Below are positions 25,701 through 35,062 of a DNA stretch of 64,000 nt, piece by piece (the stretch's first letter is position 1; each line of letters starts with the position of its first letter). The translations under genes and the position numbers were made by a program. The stretch comes from Kappaphycus alvarezii (Eukaryota; Rhodophyta; Florideophyceae; Gigartinales; Solieriaceae), in the NCBI GenBank assembly GCA_002205965.3, contig NADL03000098.1, positions 1 through 64,000 of the forward strand, read 5' to 3'. Under the pieces are notes generated by a model. The model had not been told where the DNA came from. It worked only from the letters and a program-made list of their open reading frames with translations, and ran no database searches.

Positions 25701-26192
25701 TTTCCAGATTATATAGTTGTTTTAAAGCTATGGATTAACCGTTCGTTGTTTATAGATGTTTATTCTAGGTACCAGGATTCTAAAAAGCTTGGTATGCGCA
25801 TATTTGGACCATTTGTGGTTAAGGAGCTAATTGGTAAGAATGCTATTCGACTGGATCGCCCTGCTTATTTTAAAATCCATCCATCCATTCATGTCATTCA
25901 CACCACACCACATTTTGTGCAGCCCTATGACATTGATTTACCGATTCCTCCTACACCTGCACCGTTTGAACTGCCTAGAGGACCAGAACAGGAACTTGAG
26001 GTTATCTTGGATCACAAAAAGGTTGGGCGCGGATAAAAGTTCTTGGTTTTGATGCGTGGTGTGTCACGTCATGATGCTGAGTGGCAACCAAGCAGGGACT
26101 TTGTAGATGTTATGGAAGATGGATATGTCATGGTAACTGAGGCTTTTCAGCAGTATATTCGGAAGAAAAATATACTGCCGCAGTACCATTGA
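22760..26192 (+). pseudogene. Chromovirus pol, broken: protease, RT, RNase H, integrase, chromodomain
   Basis: Domains follow in order. A retropepsin-like segment near 22790-22850 has DDGCNTN where DTG or DSG is usual. Reverse transcriptase spans about 23300-24150 with VVDYRALNRIT, GLRNAPATFQ and an intact YMDD at 23823-23834. RNase H at about 24212-24420 has the HVDASQ motif. The HHCC zinc region near 24890-25030 has KYCEGCLTCQQ. The integrase core is at about 25080-25460. The second Asp (VTSDR) and the Glu (HPQTDGASE) are present, but the first is Tyr (LATYFVVM). The C-terminal part includes a chromodomain-like segment (FLVLMRGVSRHDAEWQPS, to 26192). More than ten stops and several frameshifts are present. 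Confidence 0.9.
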
Positions 26193-26210
26193 CGAGGACG
26201 TCAATAGTAC

Positions 26211-26224
26211 GGGGGAGGGAATAG
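26211..26224 (+). promoter_or_regulatory. Polypurine tract of the chromovirus
   Basis: The purine-rich gggggagggaatag directly precedes the 3' LTR start (TGTAAAAATG). This is where plus-strand DNA synthesis is primed in LTR elements. Confidence 0.85.
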
Positions 26225-26692
26225 TGTAAAAATGTCTCTCTTACATCGCTGTGTAATAGAGACTTGTTCGCTTTTGTTATTTCAGTTCTCTATTACACAG
26301 TGGTAAGGTATACTTAATCTGCATTATGATTTAATGTTTTTCTATGTGTAACAGAGAAACTGCAATGTCTTGAATGAATTTAGAAGTTTGATTTTCCTTC
26401 AATGTCTTTATTTGACGTAGAGTCCCACGTCATCGTTTTATTTACTTAGTTGTATTCTAGGTAGAACAATTCTTTTATACCCCTCGTCTTTCTAGTGAGT
26501 TCTACTGAGCTGATAAAGTGTACAATTTCTAGAGTAGAGCTACGGTACTATCTATATAAAGGGGGCCAATCTAGATTCTTGTGGGAATCCAGGTACACTC
26601 CATACACCCTTTGCACCCAACTTTCTGAGACCTACTACCATCGTCTCTACTGTTCTTTTAGCAGCGCCCAGGCTGCCTCCCTCTCTGCTTCA
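26225..26692 (+). repeat. 3' LTR of the chromovirus
   Basis: Begins TGTAAAAATG and ends TGCTTCA. Compared with the 5' LTR it carries an extra 43-44 bp at about 26305-26350 (aaggtatacttaatctgc and onward), inserted between cacagtggt and gtaacagag. A TATA-like ctatataaaggggg lies near 26552. Confidence 0.9.
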
Positions 26693-26734
26693 TTTCGCCC
26701 CAAGTTCCACTAGCGCTCCCTTTTTCCGCTTTTC

Positions 26735-26778
26735 GGATATATCTTAAAGAAGTAAAAAACCCAAAAGTTGCCCCCTTT
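26735..26778 (-). repeat. Short-repeat end, degenerate copy
   Basis: Read on the minus strand it begins ggggcaacttttgggttttt and continues through aagatatatccg. It is a clear but diverged copy of the ends of the 235-bp unit. Confidence 0.6.
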
Positions 26779-26867
26779 TTCCGCTCAAGCTCGTCTTCCC
26801 TTTGGTCTTCTCCACCGAACATAAACCTGGATAAATCTCGAAGCAATACTCAGCTCGATAAGCTGTC

Positions 26868-26919
26868 AGATAGATCGAACATATCTTTTAACAGTCAAGA
26901 CACCCAAAACTTTCCCCAT
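26868..26919 (-). repeat. Short-repeat end
   Basis: Minus strand: ggggaaagttttgggtgtct followed by aaaagatatgttcgatctatc. It matches the left end of the 235-bp unit over about 45 bp, including the distal gatctatc. Confidence 0.7.
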
Positions 26920-26952
26920 ACTTAGCCTCTTGAGATCTTGCCTCTAGAAAAA

Positions 26953-27178
26953 AAGTTTGCGACCGCGGAGGGTTGTTACCATCGGGACCTCCCTCAGGAC
27001 GCCTTCACGGACCCCCTGCTCTCTATTTTCGGATTCTTTGGAGTACTTTGCTCCTCCCCTATTACTGTGGCGCCATGCCCTTTTGAGTCGATCGTGGTGT
27101 CTGCAGTCTAGAGTAATTTGGGATATTGTTGAATATGCAGTACCCTTCAAGAATAAAATACCCAAACCTTCCCCTTTT
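26953..27178 (-). repeat. Short-repeat copy, about 225 bp
   Basis: The plus-strand right end (aaaatacccaaaccttcccc) is the family end in inverted form. The internal part (attactgtggcgccatgccc, then gatcgtggtgtctgcagtct) matches the interior of the 19536-19770 unit. A longer stretch, from agtttgc and cttcacggaccccctg onwards, matches 39076-39255. Confidence 0.75.
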
Positions 27179-27300
27179 CTGCTATACCGTCAAGCACTGG
27201 ACATGAACCTGTAGTGTCTCTTGGTATGGGAGTTAAGTGGCAGCCACGCCGCGCACGGGCACATGAACATGAGGCGATGCAGGCATCCTGTGCGGTCTCC

Positions 27301-27380
27301 CTGATACAGTGTGCATCTCTCCTGATACAGTGTTCATCTCTCCCTGATACAGTGGGCATCTCTCCCTGATACACAAGTAG
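27301..27380. repeat. Four-unit tandem repeat, 21-22-bp period
   Basis: Units begin with ctgatacag at 27301, 27322, 27344 and (ctgatacac) 27366, separated by tgcatctctc-like linkers. It lies in a GC-rich repeat zone. No gene is supported here. Confidence 0.85.
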
Positions 27381-27595
27381 ATCGAAACTGGGTCGGAAAG
27401 CGGAGGGGTTATTGGTGTGCCGAGGTTTGTATTGTGCTGAGGTTTGCATGAGAAGTTGTGAGGTTTCGCAGGAGATCGAGTGCGGCACAAACGGCGACAT
27501 GGGTGAGTAGACAATGTCTGTTTATCATTGCGAGCATTGCGGAGGGGAGCTGTCCCGTTCTAATCTATACTAATCTACAATAAGTTACATCCCTG

Positions 27596-27630
27596 AAGGA
27601 GACTGGTACCGTCTAGTACCGCCTCCTTCA
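27596..27630. repeat. Short inverted repeat (hairpin candidate)
   Basis: aaggag followed by tggtac faces gtacc followed by ctcctt, giving an interrupted stem around a small gtcta loop. It could be an RNA or cruciform hairpin. There is no T-run, and no terminator role is claimed. Confidence 0.4.
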
Positions 27631-27699
27631 CAGGGGGACCCTGGCGGGACCCAGTGATCTAAGGTCTCACAGAATATACACCCCCTGCAACCACCTAGA

Positions 27700-28340
27700 C
27701 CGTAGATCACTAAGTCCTGCCGCTACAACCGCTCCGCAACTGCTCTGTCTCAGTCAAAAAAATTGCTCGTGCCGCATCTGTACAGTCGGCGCCCGCTTCC
27801 ACCACTTGACCAGCCCCTTCGACAGTGCATTTAAACTTTTCGAAACCTCCATCTGCACCGCCGAGCCCGCCCACCCTGCACCCTCCTCCCACCGCCCGTC
27901 GACTCCCGCCCCACCGCTTCCATGAACCACACGCCCCGTCCGCCACAGTCCGCCCGCCCAATCCCAGACCACCAACCACGCTCCCCATCCCAGCCCCATC
28001 CTAGCCCCTGACCACACACCCTCGCCAACCTGTCTTCCCCAACGCCCTACCTCTCCCACCATTGTCCCTGCCTCCCCGCTAAAACTCAACTCCCGGGTCC
28101 GCCCCTCAACCATCCCTACCTCCTTGCCGCGCTTCATCCGCCACCCAGCTGGGGGATGGGATCTGCGAAGGCGACAGAGGTCCGGGAGGACCGTGCAGAC
28201 GGCCCGAGGGTCGGTGCGGGGATTCATGCTGGGTTGGGGGTAACAGTCTGCGATTAGGGAAGAACGGGACGCGGACAGGATGTGGTCATGCTAGTGGTGA
28301 GGATGAAATCGGCTGGGGGAGAGGCCTCGCGGCTGGGTAT
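27700..28340. other. GC-rich, strongly C-skewed block
   Basis: From about 27780 to 28130 the plus strand is dominated by C with little G, then switches near 28140 to G-rich sequence. Minus-strand frames of up to 157 codons here are rich in Gly, Trp, Arg and Val, typical of translated low-complexity DNA. I do not call them genes. The block lies between repeat copies and may be part of a repeat I cannot name. Confidence 0.5.
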
Positions 28341-28373
28341 TTATATTCGGCTGAGAGCGGCGATGGCATTGTT

Positions 28374-28860
28374 TTGGGGTACTCATCCTGTGGTGCAAAG
28401 TTTCAATTATTGTCAGCGGGGCGCAAAGGTGATGTTCAGGGCTTGAGGAGAGGAATTAGAATTAGGATGAATGCAGCAGTCTGTCAATTGCGCGCTTGGA
28501 AGTCAGCCATCTGTACGGTATGCTGGCGTTGCATTCATATTTTCATGCCAGTTATTGTTGCTGCAAATTGTTCCGCGACAGCGTGTTCCTACACTGTAAT
28601 ATGCGCTACGAAGGCAAGGGAGACCTACGCAAAGGTCAAACAAGTCCTAACATAGCGTCATGCCAAAGCAGCAGCGATGTCCAATGCGGCGTGCCTGATG
28701 GCTTGCCTCCAGCCAGTTTTCTAGCGTTTTGAGGGCTTCCCGCCAATCCTTTACATTGTAAGCCTTTACCCACATCATGAAATCCCTCGGGGAACAGCTT
28801 GCCATATTTTTCATGGATTAAATACACCCCAAAATTCTCCCTGTAATATGCGTGGGTGGT
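28374..28860 (+). other. Unassigned segment with a 78-codon Cys-rich frame
   Basis: A plus-strand frame at 28496-28732 opens at TTG and encodes a peptide with a CCCKLF cluster and several further Cys (total about eight). There is no ATG at its start. Just downstream, at 28816-28842, caccccaaaattctccc resembles the inverted short-repeat end, so the segment is probably repeat-derived. Confidence 0.25.
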
Positions 28861-28906
28861 TATTTGAGCAGGTCAGCCTCTCGCGTTCTTGAACTAGACA
28901 TAGTTA

Positions 28907-28943
28907 CTGCAATCGAAGGAATGTTGTGTCCGCTCGACAATCC
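28907..28943 (+). repeat. 37-bp block shared with 19109-19145
   Basis: One mismatch to the left-hand copy. It stops one base before the TG that begins the putative solo LTR, which suggests that the LTR inserted into a copy of this repeat. Confidence 0.85.
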
Positions 28944-28944
28944 C

Positions 28945-29585
28945 TGTGAAAGTTGAACCATGAAGAATTCAACTTTCACCCCAGTGTTGACACCTAAGTG
29001 TCAAAGCACGCGTTAAGTTGTGCTGTAACCGAATGTCCGTGTTACTATTATGTCAACAGGTGGTTACTCCATTGAGTCACTATTGTTTCATGGTTTCTAC
29101 GATCACTGTGCTACCTAGCACTGCAGGATTACTGTGCTACCTAGCAATGCCCTGTCTTTGTTCATGACGAAACAAGTGCTCATCCCCAGACAGGTGATAC
29201 AGTAGCGTTTAGACTGTTCTTCAGATCGCACCATGTGAACTATATTTTAGAACTATGTTTAGTCATTTGTAGCCCCTTGCCGTATTACAGCATATACTTG
29301 TTGCAAGTACTTATGTATTCTTATTTTTCTGGTTTGGTCTGAAGATAGTGGCGACACAAGAGACACCACAAACACAGCCAGACACCGGTTGTAAAGACAC
29401 ACTCTCACACGTTGTGAGTCTATTTTATCTCTGACAAAGTGAGTCTATTCTTTGTTTTATGGGTCCAGAATTGCCCTCCAGGCCCATATTCTCTTGGGAT
29501 ACTGAGAAGTAACACCTTCCTTACTTTCACTTCCGTTGTGGCTAGTCGTTGGATTAGTTTCCCGTGGCGTATAAAGAACTAATCA
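28945..29585 (+). mobile_element. Probable solo LTR, about 640 bp
   Basis: Starts TGTGAAAGTTGAACC exactly where homology with the 19-kb repeat block breaks. It shows a 12-bp perfect inverted repeat at its outer end (28946-28957 and 28967-28978). It contains a local tandem repeat of ctgtgctacctagca (about 29105-29150) and a TATA-like gtataaag near 29570. The right end is uncertain; aatca at 29585 gives a CA end. No element interior follows, hence solo LTR. Absence of a second copy in the window limits confidence. Confidence 0.5.
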
Positions 29586-29589
29586 ATAT

Positions 29590-30000
29590 TCCGTATCCGG
29601 GGGCAAGTTATACCCTCAAAGGTATGCATCTTGATGAATGTTGAGAAATAAAAAACTGAATGTGCGATAATTGCCGTGACACAGTCGGGAGCTCGAGGCA
29701 TCTGTGAAGTATGTCTGCCGTGGTAATTGATGATGCTCTCCCAGGATGCTGGTTCTCGAGATGAGTGATGGTTGTTTTTTATTTACTGTGTCCTGCCCGT
29801 TTCGAATTTGGGATGCAGTTCTAAACCTCTTAACTAAACGATTACCGTCCAAGTTCAGCCACCCCTCCATCATCGTCAAACCCTTCTTCTCTTGTGATTT
29901 TACGTACCTCCAGACTTATAATAAATGCGGGCCATCCATTGCTGCCACCAGGAATTCAGTACACACAATCCAACATAAAAATATTACGCATAGTTGAGGA
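29590..30000. other. Spacer between solo LTR and copia element
   Basis: Holds an 87-codon minus-strand frame (29879-29616) with no recognisable motif and no ATG support beyond its first codon. Nothing further is supported. Confidence 0.4.
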
Positions 30001-30003
30001 TAT

Positions 30004-30427
30004 GCCCTCAAATCTCAAGAAGCAATTCGCTTTGTTTCCGTGTTTTTTTGTGTGATACTGGAACGATGATATTTTAGGAGTCCAGGCTTATGATATATTG
30101 CATGACTCGCATGACACGAAGTCTATCGAGGTGAATTTGGCACAAGAGAATAATTACGTACAGTTACGTAACTCTATCTCGAGATTCCACATATGCAATT
30201 GGATGGATCTCCATTTAGGTAGTATGCTGTTTAGGTTTAGTGAGATTGCAATTTTGCAATTGCATCAGCACCTGCTGGAACTTGGCTGATGTGGTGCAGT
30301 GTTAATTCCTGGTTTGGCAGGTTTACGGGAATTCTGTAGTACAAAAAGATAGCTTTGGTAGGAGAATAAAGGTCACGACGGGCAACAAGAAATATATTGG
30401 CCAAAGGATCAGCTAAGTTTTTACAAG
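30004..30427 (+). repeat. 5' LTR of the copia element
   Basis: Shared block from gccctcaaatctcaag to tttttacaag. It is nearly identical to the 3' LTR over the first 240 bp and less so over the last 180. A few more bases on the left (from about 29993) may belong to it. Confidence 0.9.
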
Positions 30428-30448
30428 TGGTTACGGGCCCAGCCCAAC
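30428..30448 (+). promoter_or_regulatory. Primer-binding site, half-tRNA initiator-Met type
   Basis: The bases ggttacgggcccagccc directly after the LTR are complementary to the anticodon stem-loop region of initiator methionine tRNA. They are close to the ggttatgggcccag site of Drosophila copia, which uses a cleaved half-tRNA rather than the tRNA 3' end. Confidence 0.8.
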
Positions 30449-30541
30449 GTAGTTTGCAACTTCAAGATTATCTTGACCTATTAGATTGTGTGAAAGTCCT
30501 GATAGCTGGGCTGTGTGCTTTTTGTGGACATTGATATCGAA

Positions 30542-33500
30542 ATGGAAGACTCAAAACGTCTCCACAAGTTCTTCAGCCGTCCAGTAGAGGACTTTAATCT
30601 ATGACTGGCAAGAACAGAAGCTGCCCTTGAGTCCAAAAATGTGCTCAATGTTGTAACAACAAACGTTGTTGGAGGACCGTCAGAACTCACTGCTGGGCAG
30701 AAGCAAGAAGTAGCCCTGGCCCGTGCAGTGATAATCCAAGGCCTCGGAGACAAGCCTTTACGTCTGTGTCTTAGTGACAAGAATAACCCATACAAAATTT
30801 GGTTAAGACTAAAGGCCCGCTATGCTGTGAAGAACATTGTGACTAGAGTACAACTTCAAACGAAGTTATCTAGGTTTGCATACATAGGTCAGCCAATGTC
30901 AGACTACGTTGATGTGTTTGAAGATGTGTTCAACAGACTCGATTCAATGGACTCCGCAGTCTCGGAAGACCTTCAGGTGGCCATGTTGTTGGCGTCTTTC
31001 GGTGACAAAAGTACATCTCCCTATGGACATGTAGTATCCTCTTTGCAGATAAAAGAGGAGAATATTTTATGGGAGTCGGTAACAGCCAGGTTTCTTCAGG
31101 AGTATGAAGGGAAGCTTTGGGCTTCCGTGAAAGCAGTCAAAGGTGTCGAAAAACATTATTCTGCACATAAAGCTGCTTTGACTGCAAAAAAGATCAACAA
31201 CGTGGAGTACTTCACCCATAGAAAGGCAAGTACTGTAAGAGGCAAACGGAAGTGCTACAGATTTGTAAGTATAGAACATATCATCAGAGAATGCCCTGTC
31301 AAGGAGGACAGGTCCAACAAGAGCCAGACCAGTTCTGACGCAGTGTCATCAAGTACTCACGCAGTTATGCTGATGGCAACTACTCGTCCTTCTGCTGATG
31401 ATGAGAATCAGACTGTAGAGAGCCACACTGAACAGTTTTTACTAGATTCAGGCGCCCCGGACCACATGGTTAGGTCAGCAGATATACTACAAGCTGTACG
31501 AAGTATCCAACCTCCTCGGGAAATTGTGCTCGGAAATGGATCTGAAGTGCTTTCTCGCACGGGCGGTGCTGGAACGGTTACTGCACCTGGAATACATGCT
31601 GCATCACATTAAGTTCAACTTCATGGTGTTCTAGTGGTACAAGATTTAAGGAAGAATCTGATATCTTGCTAAGCCTTATGCAGGTCTGGATACACTGTTG
31701 AAATGAGAAGTGATATGTGTGAGGTCCTTAAGGATGGTATTCCAGTGCTAAGTGCATATCCGCAAAACGTGGTATACCGCGCTGAGGTTGAAGTCTGTAA
31801 TAGATCTTCGGCTATGGTAGCAATGTCTGAAACTGAAATCATTTGGCATCGTCGTCTGGGAAACGCAAGTTTGAATCGCATCCGTGAATTATCGCGCCGA
31901 AGTGCAGTCATTGGTCTGAATCTCTCAGAACAGCTAAGGACCACTGAGAAATGTGAAGCCTGTATCAAGGGCAAGCACCACAGGCTGTCACTGAAGTCCA
32001 AGAAAATCAGACCATGCAAAGCAGGTGACATCATTCACAGAGATGTTTGTGGCCCGATGTCTGTGAAATCGCTCGGAGGCTCGCGTTACTTTGTAGTGTT
32101 TATTGACGAGTTTAGTGACTATATAAATGTCCAGCCAATTTCTCGAAAGAGCGATGTGGCTGCTGTTTTTAAGCGATTTCATGTTTGGTTTGAAAGGAAG
32201 TTCGCATGTGTTGTGAAACGTCTACATTCAGATGGTGGAGGAGAGTACAGAGCTCTCAAAAGTTATCTTGAGGAGAAGGGAAGTGAATGGGACACCATAC
32301 CTTCGTATTCTTTCGAGCTAAATGGTATGGCTGAACGATCTAATAGGACATTGGTTGAGTCTGCTCGTTCAATGCTCAAACATGCCAAGATGCCCTCTCA
32401 GTTCTGGGCCGAGGCAATCGCTCATGCTGCAGATTTGTGCAATCGGCTTATTGCACCTCGTAATCTGAGCATGACTGCCTATGAGATCATGACCGGGATG
32501 AAGCCACGCGTTGACCACATTCCGGTTTTTGGCAGTATTATTTGGACCCATGTCCCGAAAGAGAAGCGTAAGAAGCTCGACGGCAAGAGCCTGCAGGGAG
32601 TCCTTGTCGGCTGCTTTGAGAACAGCATATAAAAGGTTTGGATCAAAGATTCCAAAGAGGCTGTTTTGTCTCGACAGGTTGATTTATTTGAGGACAAATT
32701 CCCCTCTCTCGAGTGGTATCAACTGGAAACTCATGGGCCACTGGATGAGCTTTCTGATGAAGAGGACTCTAATATAGCAGAAAAGTCTGCTGAACAACCA
32801 TCGCCTCGCAGAATCGAAAACTCAAACTATTTTCCAAGTAGCCCTGCAGTAACTAACACCGATGTTCTTTCATATGTGCCACCGCCCCAGTCCACACGGG
32901 ATATGGATAACGATGATAATGGTCAGACCAGTCCAGAGGGGGTGGGAGAAGAGAGTGATCAGGAAGATACAACTGACAACGCTGGTGAAACACCATTAAT
33001 CCCGGAAAAAGTCTCTGGCTATACAGGAGGGATAGGAAGCAAGTAAGCTTTTATGACCCGAGCTCTGCAAATGTGGCTCTTACTCCACACGAGCCGATGT
33101 AAATTGAAGATGCACTTTCTTCTCCATTTGCAGCACAATGGCAGAAGGCCATTGATGAAGAACTTAACTCCTTGGCTAGTCACGGGACCTGGAAGACGGC
33201 GACTCTTCCAGATGGTGTTAAACCAGTAGCCACCAGGTTTATATTCAGAATCAAATATAATCCTGATCTATCGGTTGCACGCTACAAGGCTCGTGTTATA
33301 GCCAAGGAATTCATGCAAGGGTATGTTAGTGGGACTTACAGTCCAGTTGTGGACTTCAACACAGTTTGTACTGCCCTGGCAGTTGCTGTCCAGCGTGATT
33401 ATTTCATACATCAGCTAGATGTCAGGACGGCGTTCCTGCAAGGTGACATTGACAGTAATGTATATGTTTCACCACCGCCGGGTTGTGAAAAATTGAAGCT

Positions 33501-34613
33501 TCCTAAGGACCAGGCTTTTAAATTAAGGAAAGTTTTATACGGCTTGAAGCAAGCGCCTCGCCTTTGGATGGAGAAATGGAACAGAGTTGTTTGCAAATTT
33601 GGATTTAGAAGGGTAGATCTGATCAATGCTTGTATCGTAAGGGGAAAATATGAATGCTATCATACGTTGATGACGTTATTGCAATGGGTCCATGCATTTC
33701 AAGCATCGATCAACTGAAGAGGGAACTTGCAGCTCATATGGAGCTTAATGATCTTGGGGACTACAGAGCTTCCTTGGTGGTCAGTTTATTCGCGATTACA
33801 GAGGCATATTTCTGTCACAAATCCCTTATGTAACTCAAGTGCTGCACCGATTTGGAATGGGCGACAGCAATCCAGTTGCTACACCACTCAGCAATATTGA
33901 GAATCCCACTCAAGCAGAAGATGAGATTGACGTCACCCGGTATCAGGAAATGGTTGGATCTCTTTTATTCCTCTCTAGAAGGACACGCCCAGACATTGCT
34001 GTAGCTGTTAACTATTTAACACGTTACGCATCTAATCCTACAGCTGCGAGTCTATTGGCTGTGAAACGAGTTTTTCGCTACCTTCGCGGGACATCGGCAC
34101 TAGGTTTGAGACTTGGAAAGTCTACGGGAACTTTAACTGCATACTCTGATGCAGATTGGGCCGGAGATAGAGAAGACCGGAAGTCTTGTCTGGCGTTATT
34201 TTACAGTATGCAGGTAGCACTGTGATGTGGAAATGTTGCAGGCAATGTTTTGTTGCACTATCTACAACAGAAGCTGAATTTGTTGCCCTGACAGAAGCAG
34301 CGAAGTCAGTTGTTTGGATTCGCATTTTGCTCCATGAGCTGGATGTGGAGATCACTGGTCCTACAATTGTCCAAGAAGATAACAATGGAGCCATTATATG
34401 GGGCAAAGAAGTAATTCTTAATGCCAACCATGTATCAATACCCTACAACTTTGTGAAGGATCTGTTGACAGAAGTATCTTAAAACTTGTTCATTGTCCGT
34501 CAGAACTGATAGTTGCTGATATACTGAACAAGCCTCTGCTGCGTGTTAAGTTCAACTCCCATCGTGATGCGCTTGGACTGGAAGAAGGTACTAAGGTTGA
34601 TAATGATCTTTGA
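30542..34613 (+). pseudogene. Copia gag-pol polyprotein, broken
   Basis: A single frame from ATG 30542 encodes gag (EDSKRLHKFFSRPVEDF) with a TGA at 30602. The zinc knuckle reads CYRF-VSIEH-IIREC, so the second Cys is Phe. Protease has LLDSGAPDHMV at about 31442. Integrase has the WHRRLGN and CEACIKGK zinc region, and all three catalytic acids remain (HRDVCGP, LHSDGGGEY, LNGMAERS). Reverse transcriptase starts near 33170 (GTWKTA), with LDVRTAFLQGD and YVDD at 33663-33674. RNase H has SDADWAGD and LSTTEAEF, and the C-terminus ends ADILNKPL before TGA 34611. TAA stops interrupt at 31610, 31670, 32630, 33044 and 33100. Frames shift near 33040, 33640, 33780, 34185 and 34484. Confidence 0.93.
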
Positions 34614-34617
34614 GGTC

Positions 34618-34628
34618 AAGAGGGGGAG
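34618..34628 (+). promoter_or_regulatory. Polypurine tract of the copia element
   Basis: aagagggggag stands between the pol stop and the 3' LTR, the expected plus-strand primer position. Confidence 0.85.
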
Positions 34629-34638
34629 TTACATATTG

Positions 34639-35062
34639 GCCCTCAAATCTCAAGAAGCAATTCGCTTTGTTTCCGGGTTTTTTTGTGTGATACTGGAACG
34701 ATGATATTTTAGGAGTCCAGGCTTATGATATATTGCATGACTCGCATGACACGAAGTCTATCGAGGTGAATTTGGCACAAGAGAATAATTACGTACAGTT
34801 ACGTAACTCTATCTCGAGATTCCACATATGCAATTGGATGGATCTCCATTTAGGTAGTATGCTGTTTAGGTTTAGTGAGATTGCTAATTTTGCAATTGCA
34901 TCAGCACCTGCTGGAACTTGGCTGATGTGGTGAAGTGTTAATTCTGGTTTGACAGGTTTACGGGAATTTTTGTAGTAAAAAAGATAGCTTTGGTAGGAGA
35001 ATAAAGGTCACGACGGGCAACAAGACATCTATTGGCACAAGGATCAACTCAGTTTTTACAAG
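34639..35062 (+). repeat. 3' LTR of the copia element
   Basis: Same block as 30004-30427 with about 14 differences. It is preceded by ttacatattg, which may include the true TG start (34637). Confidence 0.9.

Larger units (their letters stand above)
20499..26692 (+). mobile_element. Ty3/gypsy chromovirus, full-length but inactive
   Basis: Two direct LTRs (20499-20922 and 26225-26692) bound a 5.3-kb interior. The order is primer-site candidate, gag, DDG-type protease, reverse transcriptase with an intact YMDD box, RNase H, zinc-finger integrase, C-terminal chromodomain and a polypurine tract. Domain order and chromodomain place it among Ty3/gypsy chromoviruses, which in fungi target heterochromatin. 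Multiple in-frame stops and frameshifts abolish coding. No matching target-site duplication flanks the element (left cttag, right tttcg), so one side has been rearranged or has mutated. Confidence 0.93.
30004..35062 (+). mobile_element. Ty1/copia retrotransposon, full-length but inactive
   Basis: Two direct LTRs of about 424 bp bound a primer site, one gag-pol frame and a polypurine tract. Domain order is gag, protease, integrase, reverse transcriptase, RNase H, which defines Ty1/copia. The LTRs differ at about 14 positions by eye, so the insertion is considerably younger than the chromovirus at 20.5 kb. At least six in-frame stops and four or more frameshifts disrupt the coding region. Exact outer ends are uncertain because the bases before gccctcaaatc differ between the two LTRs. 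A weak target-duplication candidate is gcata left and gcatg right. Confidence 0.95.

Noticed and set aside
27301..27380. CRISPR-like repeat array
   Set aside because: Four imperfect units with near-identical linkers and no unique spacers, in a eukaryotic setting. It is a tandem repeat.
27754..28227. 157-codon minus-strand frame rich in Gly and Trp
   Set aside because: A translation of C-skewed low-complexity DNA. Overlapping frames of similar length exist and no protein-like domain is seen.
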